Notes: generated from the letters alone by a model not told the origin. Positions 10,143-20,140 are shown, counted from the stretch's first letter. The stretch is 64,000 bases of DNA from Aplysia californica (GCF_000002075.1 NW_004797367.1:1191851-1255850); one strand, 5' to 3'. Numbers and translations: made by a program.

Positions 10143-11798
10143 CACACGCACGCACACACACACACACACTCACACACACACACGCTCACATACATGCACC
10201 TGCACTCACACGTTAATACATACATATATTCAAACTCGCAACAAAACAACAAAAACAAATTTTTTTAAATGACGTCTTTCGTCCTTATCTCTCCTTCTTT
10301 ACTGTGTTTTTCTCTTGGAACGTCTCTAACCTCCGGCACCTATGTGAACTAATAGTGTTGCAAGTGCCTTAAAATAACATTCTCAAAAACACTTTCTTCT
10401 TGAGTTGGCTATTTCAAATTTCAAGCATGGTTGAAGCAGTCCTCCTACTGATGAATGTGGCGTCGGTGGCTTTATGGTTAAGCTCTCAGACTGGCAACCG
10501 TAAGGTTGTGGGTTCAAATCCTGTGAGGGGTCCGGCATTGTGTTCTTGGGAAAGCCACCTTATACAGGAATTTTCCTCACTTCACCCAGGTGGGAATGGG
10601 TACCCAGCTGTAGACTGTGAAGGATCTTGTCAGTGTGTTTAGTATTTGAGCGCTTAATCAGCTGCTTGCACAGTATGCTCACTGGGAAGCTGAGAATGTT
10701 TCAGAGTGTTCTTTGGTCTGCTGGGGTAATAATGTAATGTGTAAAGTACATAAAGCTTGCTGTCGAGCAGAGATTTACACTATATAAATGCTATTTATTA
10801 TTATTATTATAAATTAAATGACAAAAATTATGTCAATGGGGGCACAAAGTAAAACATCCACCATTTTCGGTTGTTCACAGGAAGTGAAGGTCGTGCAGGA
10901 ATGGCGGCCATCGTGGACGAGAACGACTCTATTGACGTAGCTCAGCTAGGACAAGCTCTCTCCCGCTCCCTCCCGGCGTACGCTCGGCCGCTTTTCCTAC
11001 GCTTCCTCAAAGAGGTGGACAGAACAGGTAGGGGGTAGCAGGTCTAAATTGTGTCAATGGGGGAGTAAAAGAGTGAAAGATTTACAACAGCAGTGCTTGC
11101 CAACCTAGGCGATATGGCCCACTAGTGAGAATTGTGTAATTTTAATTGGGAGGTTGAGAGGGTGGGGGGGGGGGGTGTGGGGGGGGTATCCATATGTAGG
11201 AACAATACAAAAATATTAGCCTCTTACAGCAAGAGGTGGGCTCTGGCTATGAACAGGTTGACAAGCACTGATTTTATTGTCAATTCTGGGGAAAACTGTG
11301 CACACTGTTTTTATTATTATTACATATAAGCTTTTGCCAATAGATGGGAGTTGGTTTCTTCATATACCTTACAAAATCCTTTCTCAGATTTCAATAGAAA
11401 TGGTGCTACAGCTTTGAAATTTGTATATGTGTTGTGCTTAATATGATGTGTCATCTATGGGAGCAGAGAAATAGCAGTGGGGCCATCAGAAGAAATCTTA
11501 AGAATATTTTTTGTTCTGATATTCTGATACATAGTAAGATATTCCTCGAACTACGGATCCCTCGAACTACCGAGGCCAGTCCCCATGAATTCAAGCTATG
11601 CATGTTATACTGTAAAAACAAACCTGGGGCTTCTCCACAGGTACATTCAAGCTGAAAAAGACAGTTCTGAGAGACGAGGGCTTCAACATCACGGCCATTC
11701 AGGACAGGATGTACTTCCTGAGTCCCAAGTCCCGGCAGTACGAGCCGCTGACCAAGGAGGCATACTCCGACATTTTGGAGGGTCGGATCCGCCTCTAG
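569..11798 (+). CDS. SLC27A: Long-chain fatty acid transport protein / acyl-CoA synthetase (FATP1/4 type), 5' end outside window
   Basis: Joined exons 569-614, 1752-1904, 4550-4619, 6189-6390, 7665-7857, 8539-8820, 9897-10061, 10881-11027 and 11641-11798 total 1416 nt, 471 residues plus TAG, with GT/AG ends and compatible phases throughout. FATPs are membrane proteins of ER and plasma membrane that activate long and very long chain fatty acids with ATP and CoA and so drive their uptake. Visible motifs (residues counted from the first in the window): AMP-binding P-loop [10 protein letters not shown] at 73-82, [10 protein letters not shown] at 211-220, and the FATP signature [16 protein letters not shown] at 330-345. 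The C-terminus ends in GRIRL. About 170 N-terminal residues, including the membrane anchor, would lie left of the window by comparison with the usual length near 640. Family assignment is firm; which FATP paralogue it is cannot be settled here. Intron 4 is unusual (exon-edge array 6452-7240). Confidence 0.95.
1003..1610 (+). repeat. Composite R2/R1 repeat block including the long R1 variant
   Basis: Starts with an R2-type head (GGTGGTTGGAGGGCTCC), continues as a partial R1 at about 1118-1212, and then at 1336-1610 has a long R1 variant. That variant carries an extra ~120 bp (TAGTCGAAGCAGACTTTGTG, TTGACATCCACCC) before the shared CGCTCATATGAC end. The same variant recurs at 4745-5025. Confidence 0.65.
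1752..1904 (+). CDS. SLC27A: FATP exon, linker before P-loop
   Basis: Encodes [20 protein letters not shown] followed by a Ser-rich stretch and [10 protein letters not shown]. Acceptor tttccag, donor aaag|gtagaa. Low conservation is normal for this linker; phases 1 to 1 fit both neighbours. Confidence 0.85.
1921..2358 (+). mobile_element. MITE-430, copy A (terminal inverted repeats)
   Basis: About 430 bp. Left end TATGTGAGGCAGCATGGTGG, then AATGAGGCTCTCGTCAA; the right end is its inverse (TTGACGAGAACCTGATTCC, then ACCACGCTGCCTCACATA), giving TIRs of about 37 bp. No transposase coding. Marker internal strings: TCAGAGGTAAAATTAG and GAGAAAATGGC. Non-autonomous DNA transposon, superfamily not assigned. 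Confidence 0.75.
2359..2797 (+). mobile_element. MITE-430, copy B, tandem with copy A
   Basis: Follows copy A directly in the same orientation and aligns along its whole length: CATATGGAGTTATTGGTATC, TCAGAGGTAAAATTAGCGAG, and right TIR TTGACGAGCGCCTGGTTTCA ending in GATGCCTCACATAT. Its left end (CACGACACTGTGGAATCAG) is the other TIR version, also seen at 28856 and 62097. Confidence 0.7.
2840..2946. repeat. CA-rich microsatellite
   Basis: Imperfect (CA)n in a FATP intron. Open frames across it are low complexity only. Confidence 0.95.
3601..3934. repeat. Long TG-rich microsatellite
   Basis: About 330 bp of imperfect (TG)n with interspersed TATG and CATG. It generates several long Cys/Val or His/Thr reading frames on both strands that are not genes. 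Confidence 0.95.
3946..4435 (+). repeat. R1 repeat cluster with internal duplication
   Basis: A partial R1 in which a segment of about 85 bp (TTTATTACTGTCTTGTAACA to ACATTTATC) is duplicated in tandem at about 3998-4075 and 4085-4160, followed by R1 tail and then a full R1 at 4256-4435. Confidence 0.7.
4550..4619 (+). CDS. SLC27A: FATP exon carrying the ATP/AMP P-loop
   Basis: Encodes [20 protein letters not shown] and SHLR, the AMP-binding signature of acyl-CoA synthetases; the TSGTTG loop holds the ATP phosphates. Acceptor tccccacag, donor ctcag|gtgagc. Flanked closely by copies of interspersed repeat R1. Confidence 0.95.
4625..5025 (+). repeat. R1 head fused to long R1 variant
   Basis: Begins five bases after the P-loop exon donor with an R1 head (GCAGGTGCTCTGGTGTGGTC) and continues from 4749 as the long R1 variant seen at 1336-1610. 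Confidence 0.7.
5036..5255 (+). mobile_element. SINE S1 fragment (tRNA-related)
   Basis: GGTTCGAGCC resembles a pol III B box and is followed by TGTGTCCTTGGGAAAGACAC, the same core as the full S1 copies at 10452 and 43671. Diverged 3' part. Confidence 0.55.
5463..5630 (+). repeat. Interspersed repeat R1
   Basis: Near full-length: GGGTGGTTGGCTGGTTCTCT to TTGTGTTGCAAGTGCTGTAA. Same strand as the host gene. Confidence 0.8.
5993..6180. repeat. AT-rich trinucleotide tract
   Basis: ATT/TTA-rich imperfect microsatellite that ends at the polypyrimidine tract of the 6189 acceptor. Confidence 0.8.
6189..6390 (+). CDS. SLC27A: FATP exon, core of AMP-binding domain
   Basis: Encodes [15 protein letters not shown], the [12 protein letters not shown] motif and [17 protein letters not shown], all typical of FATPs. 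Acceptor gctgacag, donor act|gtaagc. The last ~30 bases and the donor are copied repeatedly in the following intron (6452-7240). Confidence 0.95.
6452..7240 (+). repeat. Tandem array of copies of the upstream FATP exon end and 5' splice site
   Basis: Seven units of about 100-107 bp (one stretched to ~210). Each starts near GTTCAAGGACTGCGTCAAGT and carries a version of ACAAATGCACTGTAAGTGAA, the last coding bases and donor of exon 6189-6390. Donor-like GT positions fall at 6491, 6586, 6693, 6795, 6902 and 7222; the unit near 7115 has lost its GT. A ~37-bp sub-repeat (TTAAACATTATTGTTTTTAC) expands the unit at 6940-7070. Confidence 0.9.
7414..7532. repeat. CT microsatellite
   Basis: Imperfect (CT)n upstream of the 7665 acceptor. 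Gives Ser/Leu-rich spurious frames. Confidence 0.9.
7665..7857 (+). CDS. SLC27A: FATP exon with FYGATEGN motif
   Basis: Encodes [36 protein letters not shown] and [12 protein letters not shown]. The YGATE motif contacts the adenylate in this superfamily. Acceptor cccgacag, donor atag|gtgaat. Confidence 0.95.
8059..8165. repeat. 12-bp minisatellite within a TG tract
   Basis: About eight copies of GTGTGTGTGCAT in the FATP intron after exon 7665-7857. Confidence 0.9.
8539..8820 (+). CDS. SLC27A: FATP exon, C-terminal part of the large domain
   Basis: Encodes [20 protein letters not shown] to [10 protein letters not shown], with [14 protein letters not shown] and RDFDGYVD, matching the FATP stretch PGEPGQLVGRI...RFDGY. 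Acceptor attatcag, donor ctg|gtaagt. Confidence 0.95.
8981..9160 (+). repeat. Interspersed repeat R1, near-consensus
   Basis: One of the best-preserved copies: GTGGGTGGTTGGCAGGTACT, CTTGTAACACCTCTAATCTT and TTATTGTGTTGCAAGTGCTG, ending CTTTTACTAAAA. Confidence 0.85.
9283..9450. mobile_element. Decayed Tigger-like repeat fragment
   Basis: CTAGACAACCACCGAAACAA and ACTTTTCTCCTCATCAATGG match parts of the repeats at 35876-36062 and 63360-63540 (GACAACCACTTTTCTCCTCA). Those copies end in sequences like CAGTTGAACCTGATTGAACG, which recall pogo/Tigger termini. Confidence 0.45.
9520..9773. mobile_element. piggyBac-like MITE with TTAA ends and a hairpin
   Basis: TTAACCTTATCCATAC at the left and GTACGGATAGGGTTAA at the right are inverse of each other, each bounded by TTAA, the piggyBac target site. 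A perfect 9-bp hairpin (CCTGGGGTC / GACCCCAGG) lies just inside the left end at 9537-9560. No coding capacity (254 bp). Confidence 0.65.
9786..9862. repeat. Foldback repeat FB (hairpin), copy 1
   Basis: AGTGTAAGACTCCACCATGC, then ACCATTTTGA, then AAAGTGACG and ATGGCAGAGTTTAACACT. The two arms are imperfect inverses, so the unit folds on itself. Related copies at 26885, 36572 and 50014. Confidence 0.65.
9897..10061 (+). CDS. SLC27A: FATP exon with family signature
   Basis: Encodes [19 protein letters not shown] followed by [18 protein letters not shown] and VYGVEVPG, the FATP signature and hinge region that moves between adenylation and thioester-forming states in related synthetases. Acceptor tattttcag, donor ccgg|gtacgt; a CA-rich microsatellite begins about 20 bases into the intron. 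Confidence 0.95.
10079..10215. repeat. CA-rich microsatellite
   Basis: Starts about 20 bases after the 10061 exon end. Confidence 0.95.
10268..10400 (+). repeat. Interspersed repeat R1, partial
   Basis: CGTCCTTATCTCTCCTTCTT to GTTGCAAGTGCCTTAAAATA. Lacks the head. Confidence 0.65.
10452..10812 (+). mobile_element. SINE S1, full-length tRNA-derived copy
   Basis: The 5' part has an A-box-like TGGCTTTATGG and a B-box GGTTCAAATCC. The core has TGTTCTTGGGAAAGCCACCT and CAGGTGGGAATGGGTACCC, and the 3' end is ATATAAATGCTATTTATTA followed by an ATT tail. The same family at 43671-44028 (minus) supplies the NTE stop codon. SINEs of this form are copied by a partner LINE. Confidence 0.85.
10881..11027 (+). 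CDS. SLC27A: FATP exon, C-terminal domain
   Basis: Encodes [20 protein letters not shown] to [27 protein letters not shown] and YARP-FLR are hallmarks of the FATP C-terminal domain. Acceptor ttgttcacag, donor acag|gtaggg. Confidence 0.95.
11091..11270. mobile_element. hAT-like MITE, copy 1
   Basis: Left CAGTGCTTGCCAACCT and right AGGTTGACAAGCACTG form near-perfect TIRs of 16 bp. TIRs of the type CAGTG-TT-CCAACC are typical of hAT elements. A second copy is at 51289-51489. Confidence 0.65.
11641..11798 (+). CDS. SLC27A: FATP terminal coding exon and stop
   Basis: Encodes [20 protein letters not shown] and ends [11 protein letters not shown], stop TAG at 11796-11798. The conserved TFK-KK-LR-EGF-P stretch fits FATPs. 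Acceptor cttctccacag. 3'UTR follows. Confidence 0.95.
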
Positions 11799-12281
11799 CA
11801 AGCCAGGACCCCGACAGTAGAATGCTGCTCCGCGCCTTACGTTACCTCCATTCTTGAACTTGAACTCATACGTGTCTTTTTTGGGGGGGGGGGTTTCATC
11901 ATTTCTATTTCTACTGCTTTTTGTTGGACTCTGTCATATGTCTTTTTTTCGAAATGGGGTACGGTGGAGTCTTACACAGAGCAGTTAATTTTTTTCCATG
12001 ACATTGCAATGGAAAGAAATAGAAAGACCTGTTGTACTGTGTACATTTTTGCAGTAGAAAATGTTATCAATTTGAAGGTCTTATGAATTTTTCATTCATG
12101 GGGGCCATTTTAAACCAAACTCCACCCTGGGGTTGAATGTAATTCATTGTCCTTTATTTATTTATTTGTGTCCATCCTTTTTTTTTCTTGTCTGTCTTTT
12201 TTCCCTCTTTTAGAAATAATGTTTCTGTCTTACACTTACAGTGTAACCAAGGCTGATAGTCTTTGAACTGAAGTGTTCAAT

Positions 12282-12380
12282 TAAGATAAGATAAGATAAT
12301 CTTTATTGCCCAGATCCTGACATTTTGGTTTAGTGTTTCACAACATACACTCACACACACAAGCATGCACACAATTGTTT
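12282..12380 (+). repeat. Repeat with AAGATAAGATAATCTTTATTG core
   Basis: AAGATAAGATAATCTTTATTG-type core followed by a GTTTAGTGTTTCACAACATA stretch. A related copy at 46619-46700 reads AGATAAATCTTTATTGTG then GGTTTGGCGTTTCACCAA. Origin not known. Confidence 0.5.
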
Positions 12381-12446
12381 TTTTCCTGTTCTTTTACAGT
12401 CTGAATTTATCAGCTCTGAGAGTCATTCTAAAAAAAGTTCAATTTG

Positions 12447-12452
12447 AATAAA
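12447..12452 (+). terminator. Candidate poly(A) signal of FATP
   Basis: AATAAA about 650 bases after the stop. Other AATAAA hexamers lie at 13693-13698 and 14145-14150; the last is followed by a T/GT-rich stretch. Which is used cannot be told from sequence. Confidence 0.3.
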
Positions 12453-12526
12453 GAAAAGCATTACAATCTGCAACTTGGAATAGAGTTTTCATAACACATC
12501 AGAGTGGCACACTGAGTACCATTTGC

Positions 12527-12715
12527 GGTTGGCGGGTGCTCAGGTGTGGTTTGCTCCCTCTTTCCTATTAAACGTCTATCGTCCTTATCTCTTTCTTTTT
12601 CTCTTTTTTGGGTTTTTTAAAAACTCTCTTGTAACAACTTTAATCTTCGGCTCTTATATGATGACTTTATTATTATTTTGTAAGTGTTATATAACTCTTG
12701 CTAAGACTAGTATAA
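12527..12715 (+). repeat. Interspersed repeat R1
   Basis: GGTTGGCGGGTGCTCAGGTG to AACTCTTGCTAAGACTA, in the presumed FATP 3' region. Confidence 0.75.
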
Positions 12716-15560
12716 CTAATACACTAAGACTGTGTACCTGTTCCAGGTTTTGTCATGTTTCTGTGTAGTATACCTGTGTGGAATTTCCCTTGAAAGATAA
12801 TCTGATTTCTTGTCTTTCTTCGTACTCCTCTAGGCTCTGTTGTCCCTTCAGTGCAGTTGATGGTCCAGTGCTGTGCAATAACTCTATCGTTATTTAGAGA
12901 TGTTTGACGTGGCTTTGTTCATTTACCGCAGCAAATATCCTAATCTTATTCACGGTAATTGTTAAAGAAGTTTTTTTTTGGTTTGTTTTTTCTTTCATGT
13001 TGTGATCATGAGAAAATGGAAGAATAGACGTTTACTTTAAATACTTAGTCAAGAAATGGGTGGTTTGAGGATGCCACACGTACGTTCTAGCCTACTGCTT
13101 CCGTACTCTCCATAATGTGTTTATTTTCTTGTCCGTCTTTCTTTCACACCCCCCCTCCCCCAACAGAGGTACATTTCAAATACTCCCTGATATGTTAGTC
13201 AGATCTGGTCTATGGCTGGTTCGAGGGTGAAACTGTTCGGTTCTTACTTCCGTTCTGTTCCTCTGTTGTTTCCACCTGTCAGTGACGGATATTTAAACAC
13301 TACAACACTTTTACAAAGGACTGGCTACTTTGTTTTCCTTTTATACCTTTCTAGAGAAGTTGTGGACACGGATATTCGCACATAGCAGCATGTTCGATGT
13401 TTTTGTTTTGCAGTCTTTAGTGACTCAAGCCAAGATCATTGATGCTCTAGTTCATGGGTGTGTACTTGATGTATCGACATTCACCCTCCTAGCATCGCTA
13501 ATAAATAGCCTTTGGTGTCAGGGGAAATTATATTATTTCACTATGTCATGTTGGAAAATGTTTTTAAACAGGAAAACCAAGCAAGTAAAGGGCATAAACC
13601 TATTTATTTTCAGAATGTAGAATGTGAATAGGAAATAGAGCTCATTTGTTAAGGAATTGAAATGTTTAGTGATATAAAAAAAAACACCCCAGAATAAACT
13701 AAATGAAATAGAGACTCAAATTACAGCAAATTAAATATGCTGTAATACCAGAGAACAAAAATTTACAGTCAATCAAATTGGCCATGACACCACAGAATGA
13801 AACTTACCGCCGATTTAATGAGCCGCCGACACGTGGAGGGTTTAGATTAATTTGAGTTTGACCTTCCAAGCGACCGAGTTTGACAAGTGTTCTCTCGTTT
13901 ATCCACTGACAGTATTATGCTAGTACCAAGCTCACTTTCCTCAACAGCAGGACTTCAGCATTATTCTTCTCACTGTCAGTAATGATATGAAAAGAGATTA
14001 AATAGAAAAGAGTTGAACATGTTGAAGAAGTGCTAAAAAAATTGCTATAAGAGTAATATTACCTCTACTTCAGTAGAGTAGAATAACGATAGATTTATTT
14101 GTAATATGGGTACATTATTTTGTTTCATTGTATTTTTTTTCTTGAATAAAGCAACTGATTATTTTCTTATTTGTAAATACATTCTTGTCTGTCCCCTTAA
14201 TGTAAGATGCAAAATTGAATGAGTAAAAATGACTACTTTTAAAAATTTTGATTCTTTGGCAATTTGTCGGCTCACCTGAAGGCACGAGCACAGGCATTCC
14301 AACACTCCAGAGACATGAACTGACAGACAGCTTTGCCACAAACGCACACTTGTGCAGACATTCACTCTCATGTTACATATATGCAAAAATTCATGCACTC
14401 ACTATCACATTCACACATACACACACACACACACACACACTCAAGCACACAAATACACATTCCCATGTTCATACTCTCTCACATATGCACACTCTCGTAA
14501 CTTCTGGATGATTTTATGACTGGATGGGTTGTTGCTGCCTTCGTGCCTTTGTTTGATTAAAAACACAACGTGATCCAAAATTGGAAATAGATTTTTGTAT
14601 CATACCAACCAAATACTCTGTGAACCATGATGTCAAAAATTGTGCCACTTTTGTGAAAAAATGTTTCAGTTTGAGATGTGATTCGTGATGATTTTACCAA
14701 GTTCGTAATGTTGAGTAGATTAGTTCGAAGAACATACAGCCAATTAGAGAGAGCCATTAAGAAAAGATGTGGATATTTCCAATAGGTATCTCAGCTCAGA
14801 ACCTGTGTTAGGCTCTTGTTCATTGCATTATAATGAAATGCGTTCAAGTCCTGAGTGAGGAAGTTATTTTATTGAGTATCATGATCTGTCTACCAGAATG
14901 TACCATATTGTCTGTGAATGGTGGAGAGGAAAAAGCAATGTTTGCTGGAATGTGATTAAAGATTTAGTTTCCAGTTTTGTACCATACATGGGTAATGGAG
15001 ATGGAAAATGAATGGGAGGGAAGATTGGAAGTGGAGAAAAGGGTACTTCTTTTGCTGACGTTAACAATTTGTGCAAGCAGAGTAGAAAAGGGTATCACTT
15101 ATACTGACTTTAACAGTTTGTGTGAAGCAGTGTAGAAAAAGGTATCTTTGATATTGATGTAACAATTTGTTTTAAGCTAAAAGGTAATTCATTATTTATA
15201 ATATATATATGTATGTCTATAGCTTCTATGCAAAACCTTTCTTTTCGTTCTGTGATCAATTTGATTAGGGAATTTCTATTCAAAGGAAAGAAAGAGACAG
15301 TACCATAAGAATCTTTATTGCTTGTATCAGTTGTGCTGATAATGACAATTTCTTATAAATGTGACATATGTCGAAATATATACTTGTATACTATAAATAC
15401 CATTGACATCTAGGGTGTTAAATAATAATAAATAATAATAATATATAACATTTATATAGCGCATTTCCAAAAAAAGTAGCTCAATGCGCTTAACATTGGA
15501 ATACCCATTTTTCAAAAACCTTTCTTACTACTATCTTTTTTCTCATGCAATATACATTAA
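12716..15560. other. Stretch without a recognised gene
   Basis: T-rich on the + strand. Holds a CA microsatellite at about 14410-14480 and a SINE-like tail at 15420-15500 (ATTTATATAGCGCATTTCCA). Open frames here have no recognisable domain. Confidence 0.6.
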
Positions 15561-15561
15561 T

Positions 15562-15563
<2 letters not shown>

Positions 15564-15645
<82 letters not shown>
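15564..15645. repeat. Perfect (CA)n microsatellite
   Basis: About 41 uninterrupted CA units; the longest perfect dinucleotide run in the window. Confidence 0.98.
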
Positions 15646-15647
<2 letters not shown>

Positions 15648-15983
15648 CATTATGAGTGAACCAAAAAAGTTGTGTAATGCACACAATGCGATGCATAAGT
15701 TAACCAAAATACATAGGATATGTTCACAGTCGGTTAATAAAAATACAAAAAATAGACACACTGCCATTTGCATAATATTGTTCTGATGCCTAAGCCACTG
15801 GGTTAGAAATGAATTCGTTAAGTGTGATGACACTCTTCAACAGAGAAATTTAGTTACACCACAGAGCAGGCTGATTTTGTGGTGTTAACTCCACAAAGAC
15901 TTTTATTGCACTGACGTGTAGTAAGTAGTGAGTACATTTCGAGATTCAGCCACAAGCGCAAAAAGGGTCAGTCGGAGATGCTT

Positions 15984-16157
15984 AGTAAGTGTTTTACGGC
16001 ACTTGCAACACAATAATGTCATATAAATGCCGAAGATTAGAGGTGTTACGAAAGAGTAACGAAAACAAAAAGAAGGAAGAGAGAAAAAAAGGATAGATGT
16101 TTGATAGGAAAGAAAGAAAAAAAAACACACCAGAGCACCCGCCAACCACCCACAGTC
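15984..16157 (-). repeat. Interspersed repeat R1
   Basis: Reverse of the R1 consensus, from TTAGTAAGTGTTTTACGGCA to CACCCGCCAACCACCCACA. First minus copy met from the left. Confidence 0.8.
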
Positions 16158-16169
16158 GGAGATGAAGGA

Positions 16170-16410
16170 GGCGGAGTTGATGGATTGGACGTACTCTAAG
16201 GAAGCCAGAAAGCTGAATAACAAAGAAAGTGCAGAATTGGAATCTACAGGGTAAGATATCCAGGGGAAGACCACTTAGAACCAGGAGAATAGTCACAGAA
16301 AATGATGTACAGGAAAGTGGGAAGACATGGAATAATATCAAGAGGCTAGCTCGGGATAGGGAAAAGGTGGAAAGTTTTGTTTCAAAGTGTTCGTTCGTGG
16401 TTTAGACCCT
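16170..16410 (+). mobile_element. LINE 3' end fragment
   Basis: Frame from about 16262 reads GRPLRTRRIVTENDVQESGK, TWNNIKRLARDREKVESFV, which matches the usual C-terminus of non-LTR retrotransposon ORF2 (RGRP-TW...GKTWN-LA-DR--W--FV). Upstream frames are interrupted. A dead fragment. Confidence 0.7.
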
Positions 16411-16712
16411 AATATAGTGTGAGAAAGGCATTGATGATGACAGCAAAAAAGGGACAGCACTCATGTAACATAGACGAGGTCAAATCAGTGACGAAAGAGG
16501 GGTCGTTGCATTAGCCTATAATATAATAATGCTACAGCACTCTGAAAGAAACTCCATCTCTTGATAAAGTGCAGTGGGTTTTGTTACGCCGTTCGGCCAA
16601 ACAAGCGCAAGGACAGAACTGATCAAACACTTGATCAAATCAGAGTGCACTGGGGCCAGGTCGTAAATGCGGTCTCGGTGGGAAAGAAGTGAACCTTTAG
16701 ATGCTGTTGTTT

Positions 16713-16822
16713 NNNNNNNNNNNNNNNNNNNNNNNNNNNNNNNNNNNNNNNNNNNNNNNNNNNNNNNNNNNNNNNNNNNNNNNNNNNNNNNNNNNNNNNN
16801 NNNNNNNNNNNNNNNNNNNNNN
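16713..16822. other. Assembly gap (110 N)
   Basis: Run of N of unknown true length. Reading frames crossing it are meaningless. Confidence 1.
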
Positions 16823-19221
16823 GAAAACATCTACTTTAAACCAAAAAAAAAACGTTTTTCAAAAGATATATTCATTAAAACAGATAGCTCGAATTTGTCG
16901 GGACCCCCTTTGGTAGTTCGAGGGATATCTTACGAAGATAAAAAAGAAAAAAAAACCCGGGACGGCAGGCACAGTTCAACCAATGCGTGATTTTGATTTC
17001 TGTGTGTTCGACGTATCTGTATTTTACTGTACATGACTGTGTGTTTGTTTGTGTGTGTGAAGTATGCAGTGTCGTGGATTTTGTTGTAGTGATGGACTTT
17101 TTACATCGTAATGGGTCCTGTAAATTGTTAGAAATTTTACCCTATCTAGACTATGGCATTATAATCCGTTCTTGAATTTTATGATGATAATGGTCAGAAA
17201 GTATTTGATACTCGTGACGGGCATTTTTTTTTTCCAGTAGTGAAATTTGTTCTGGTTATTTACAGCACTTGTCTCACTAACCATTGTGCCTATAAAAAGT
17301 ATTCAAGGGCGTTTATGAACGTCGATTGGTAACCTGAGACTTTTAAATTTGTAACGTTGAGTTGTTTTGATTTCCGCGCAAATAGAACCAATTTGTTTTG
17401 CAAGAGCTGTAAAGCTCTTACTAATACTTTTTAAAAAGACTTGAGGGCCATGCAGCTGAGTATGCGGAAAGTCATTATTTAAAAGTATTGTTTATGTTAT
17501 GATGGGTATCATTGTACCAATCTGGGATTTGTGATGCATAGCTGCTTTCCAGTAATTGAAAAAGCGTGTTTAGCTTTGGGGGTCTGAGTACATGAGTACA
17601 TTTTTGTGTCACTGTTTTTGTTGGATTTTTTTTGGTTTGGAAGAGTTTGCAGCTTTGTTGATGTAATGGTGAGGCTCTTTATGATTGCTCACGGAAGAGG
17701 TTAGTTGAAATTTCCGAGTGAGGAATTTAAAAAAAATTATTTTAACAAAATTATTTTTTGCAATCAAGTATCTCTGTCTGTGTGCTGAGATGTTGTTTAT
17801 TATTCCACTGAGCCCTTACAAGCAGGGTCAATACAGCCAGCTTTCTGTATCGTCGACAAGCTGTTCAAATGTTCTAAGCACAGAAAGCAACATCTTCCAG
17901 TTGAAACAGAAAAACTGTTTCATTATTTTAACAATTGTACCTACTTAACGTTTCTTTTCTTGCTTTTTTTCAACGTTTAGAAATTGAATCTTGACAAATT
18001 GTTTTTTGGGCATATGCAACCATTCCCAAAGATTTAGAAACAGATTTTTTTTTTAAGTAAAAAATTTTTGGCTTAGTATTTCTTAACAACTTGCCGATGA
18101 TATTATGACCTACATTTTGTCAACATGGGCGTAATAACATTTAGGATGAGCTTAGCAGTTTTAAAAAAAAGGTTAGGCAAGACTGCCAGCAACATTCTAA
18201 AAGACACCCCGTTTATTCCATGTTCTTGCGGGCAATTCAGCGTTTGTCTAATCAGCCATCAACACATACTCACAGTCACTGACTATTCCTCGGCCTCTCT
18301 ATCTCTCACCCCAGGATTACTCAAGCTGGCGTCAGTAACCTTGTGGCTAGGCTACCGGTTCTTCAATCATGGATTGGTCTTAATTGTGTCGACGAGTGCG
18401 TAAAAACATACATTAAAAAAAAATTACTGGGATGTTAAGAGTTGATATCCTGACCTTACTGTTGGTCTATACTCTTTATGTGTCCGTGTTAATAATACAT
18501 TCCCTTGTTGATAAGAGTTCTTTGTAAATGATGGTTAGGTTGCAGGGAACTGTAAAGGAGTTGTTCCATGGATTGTTTTTTTTGTTTTTTCTTTGTTTTT
18601 GCTAGGGGGGGTTTTTCTGTCCGATGTCCCTTTTTGTGTATAATGCTCTTATTTGTAACAGTCATTGACTATGAGCTTGTTGGTAAGTAAATACGAAGAT
18701 ATTTCTATTGTAAAAGGAAGAAGAAAAAAAGGATAGAAATAATAGCATTTAGATGTTGTTGCCTCTCCTAGCTTCACAAGGCTGTCCTGGGTGGTCGGTG
18801 GTGGGACACATACCCGTTTCCCACCCTCCTCTCATAGAGAGACCAGATTTTAAAGCTATTTATTTATGTCACCACCCTGTCACTTTATGACTTAAGCAAG
18901 GAACAGTTAAGGAATTCTTCTTTTTGTTCACAGCTTTTTATTTATAGCATTTTTTATACCTCATAAATGTTTTGCATTTTCAAACAAATTCACTTCGTTT
19001 CATCTGCTCTTTTCTCATTACGTTTTTTTTTCTTTCTCAGATTGATAATTGAAGATCACTTTACATTCCTTTTCCTCTAAATACATGAAAGAGAATAGTG
19101 CACATATTTTGGATTTTCTTTTCAATCAGTTCCGGAACTATACAGTGCTTTTTATTTAGTAGAATACATATCTTTTTTTTTTTTCTCCCTAATACTCATG
19201 GTATTATGATGGAAGTATGTG
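16823..19221. other. Stretch without a recognised gene
   Basis: T-rich + strand, an R1 scrap at about 17385-17420, several short unassignable frames. Nothing else seen. Confidence 0.6.
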
Positions 19222-19392
19222 TGGGCAGTTGGCAGGTGCTCTGGTGTGGTTTGCTCCTGCTTTCTTACCAAACATCTATTGTCTTTACCTCTCCTCTGTC
19301 TTTTCACTCTTTGTTACTATCAAGTGACACTTCTAATCTCGGCACATATATCTTACCTGTGTTGCGAATGCCGTAAAACTCTTACTAAAAAC
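19222..19392 (+). repeat. Interspersed repeat R1
   Basis: GTGGGCAGTTGGCAGGTGCT to CCGTAAAACTCTTACTAAAA. Confidence 0.8.
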
Positions 19393-20004
19393 TGAATTGT
19401 TATTTTATTTGCATGCTTACTTATGATGGTATTCTTTTTATTGTGCTTCTACTTCATTTTCAGAAATATTTTCTAGAAAGAAAAAACAAGCACAAAGAAA
19501 CGTTCGTTCTGTTATTCTTTTGATTTGTTTTTTCTTTATTTCAAGATTGCCAAGCTACCAAAATTGAACATCTGCGCATGTGACTATTTCTTTCTGAAAG
19601 CGTAAATCATAAGTTTTTGGGATTATAGTTATAATAGTATGCTTTTCTTTTGAGTCATTGTTAAGGTAAATGGGGTAATCGTGAAATGATCTTGTCATTA
19701 TATTTGAATTAATGAAAGAGGTTTGATGTGCTACGTTTTCTTCTCATCAAATTAAACAATAAAAGATGTATGATAAAAACATTTTTATTTGATCAACAAA
19801 TAACCATGATATTGACCATTTTAATATGTATATATGATTCTTTATTTTTCTGAGGAATGATTAAAATCACTGAACTGACATTTTCGTTTCGTTGTTTGAC
19901 GGTTTGATGATGGTGTTCATGTCATCTGTGCAAGTCGAATATCCTGGCACCTTCCATGCTTCAGACGTGGATTGTATGTTGTTGTTTTTTTTTCAGATTT
20001 CAGA

Positions 20005-20140
20005 GCAGGTGGTTGGAGGGCGCCACTGATGTGTCCTATTTCTTTATTTTCCGTCTGTTATTTCTGTCTGTCTTTCTTACGAGTACTTTTTCCCAGCGCT
20101 AAATGACCCCTATTGCGTCTAAGTGCTTCTTTATACTAAA
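20005..20140 (+). repeat. Interspersed repeat R2
   Basis: R2 shares the GTGGTTGG head with R1 and then reads AGGGCGCCACTGATG, TTTCTGTCTGTCTTTCTTAC, AGCGCTAAATGACCCCTATT. Other copies: 25975-26112, 26285-26400, 28345-28440, 40585-40665, 45255-45385, 55553-55625 and 56525-56645, all minus. Confidence 0.7.

Noticed and set aside
16516-16990. Open frames across the N run
   Set aside because: Gap sequence gives unknown residues; not interpretable.
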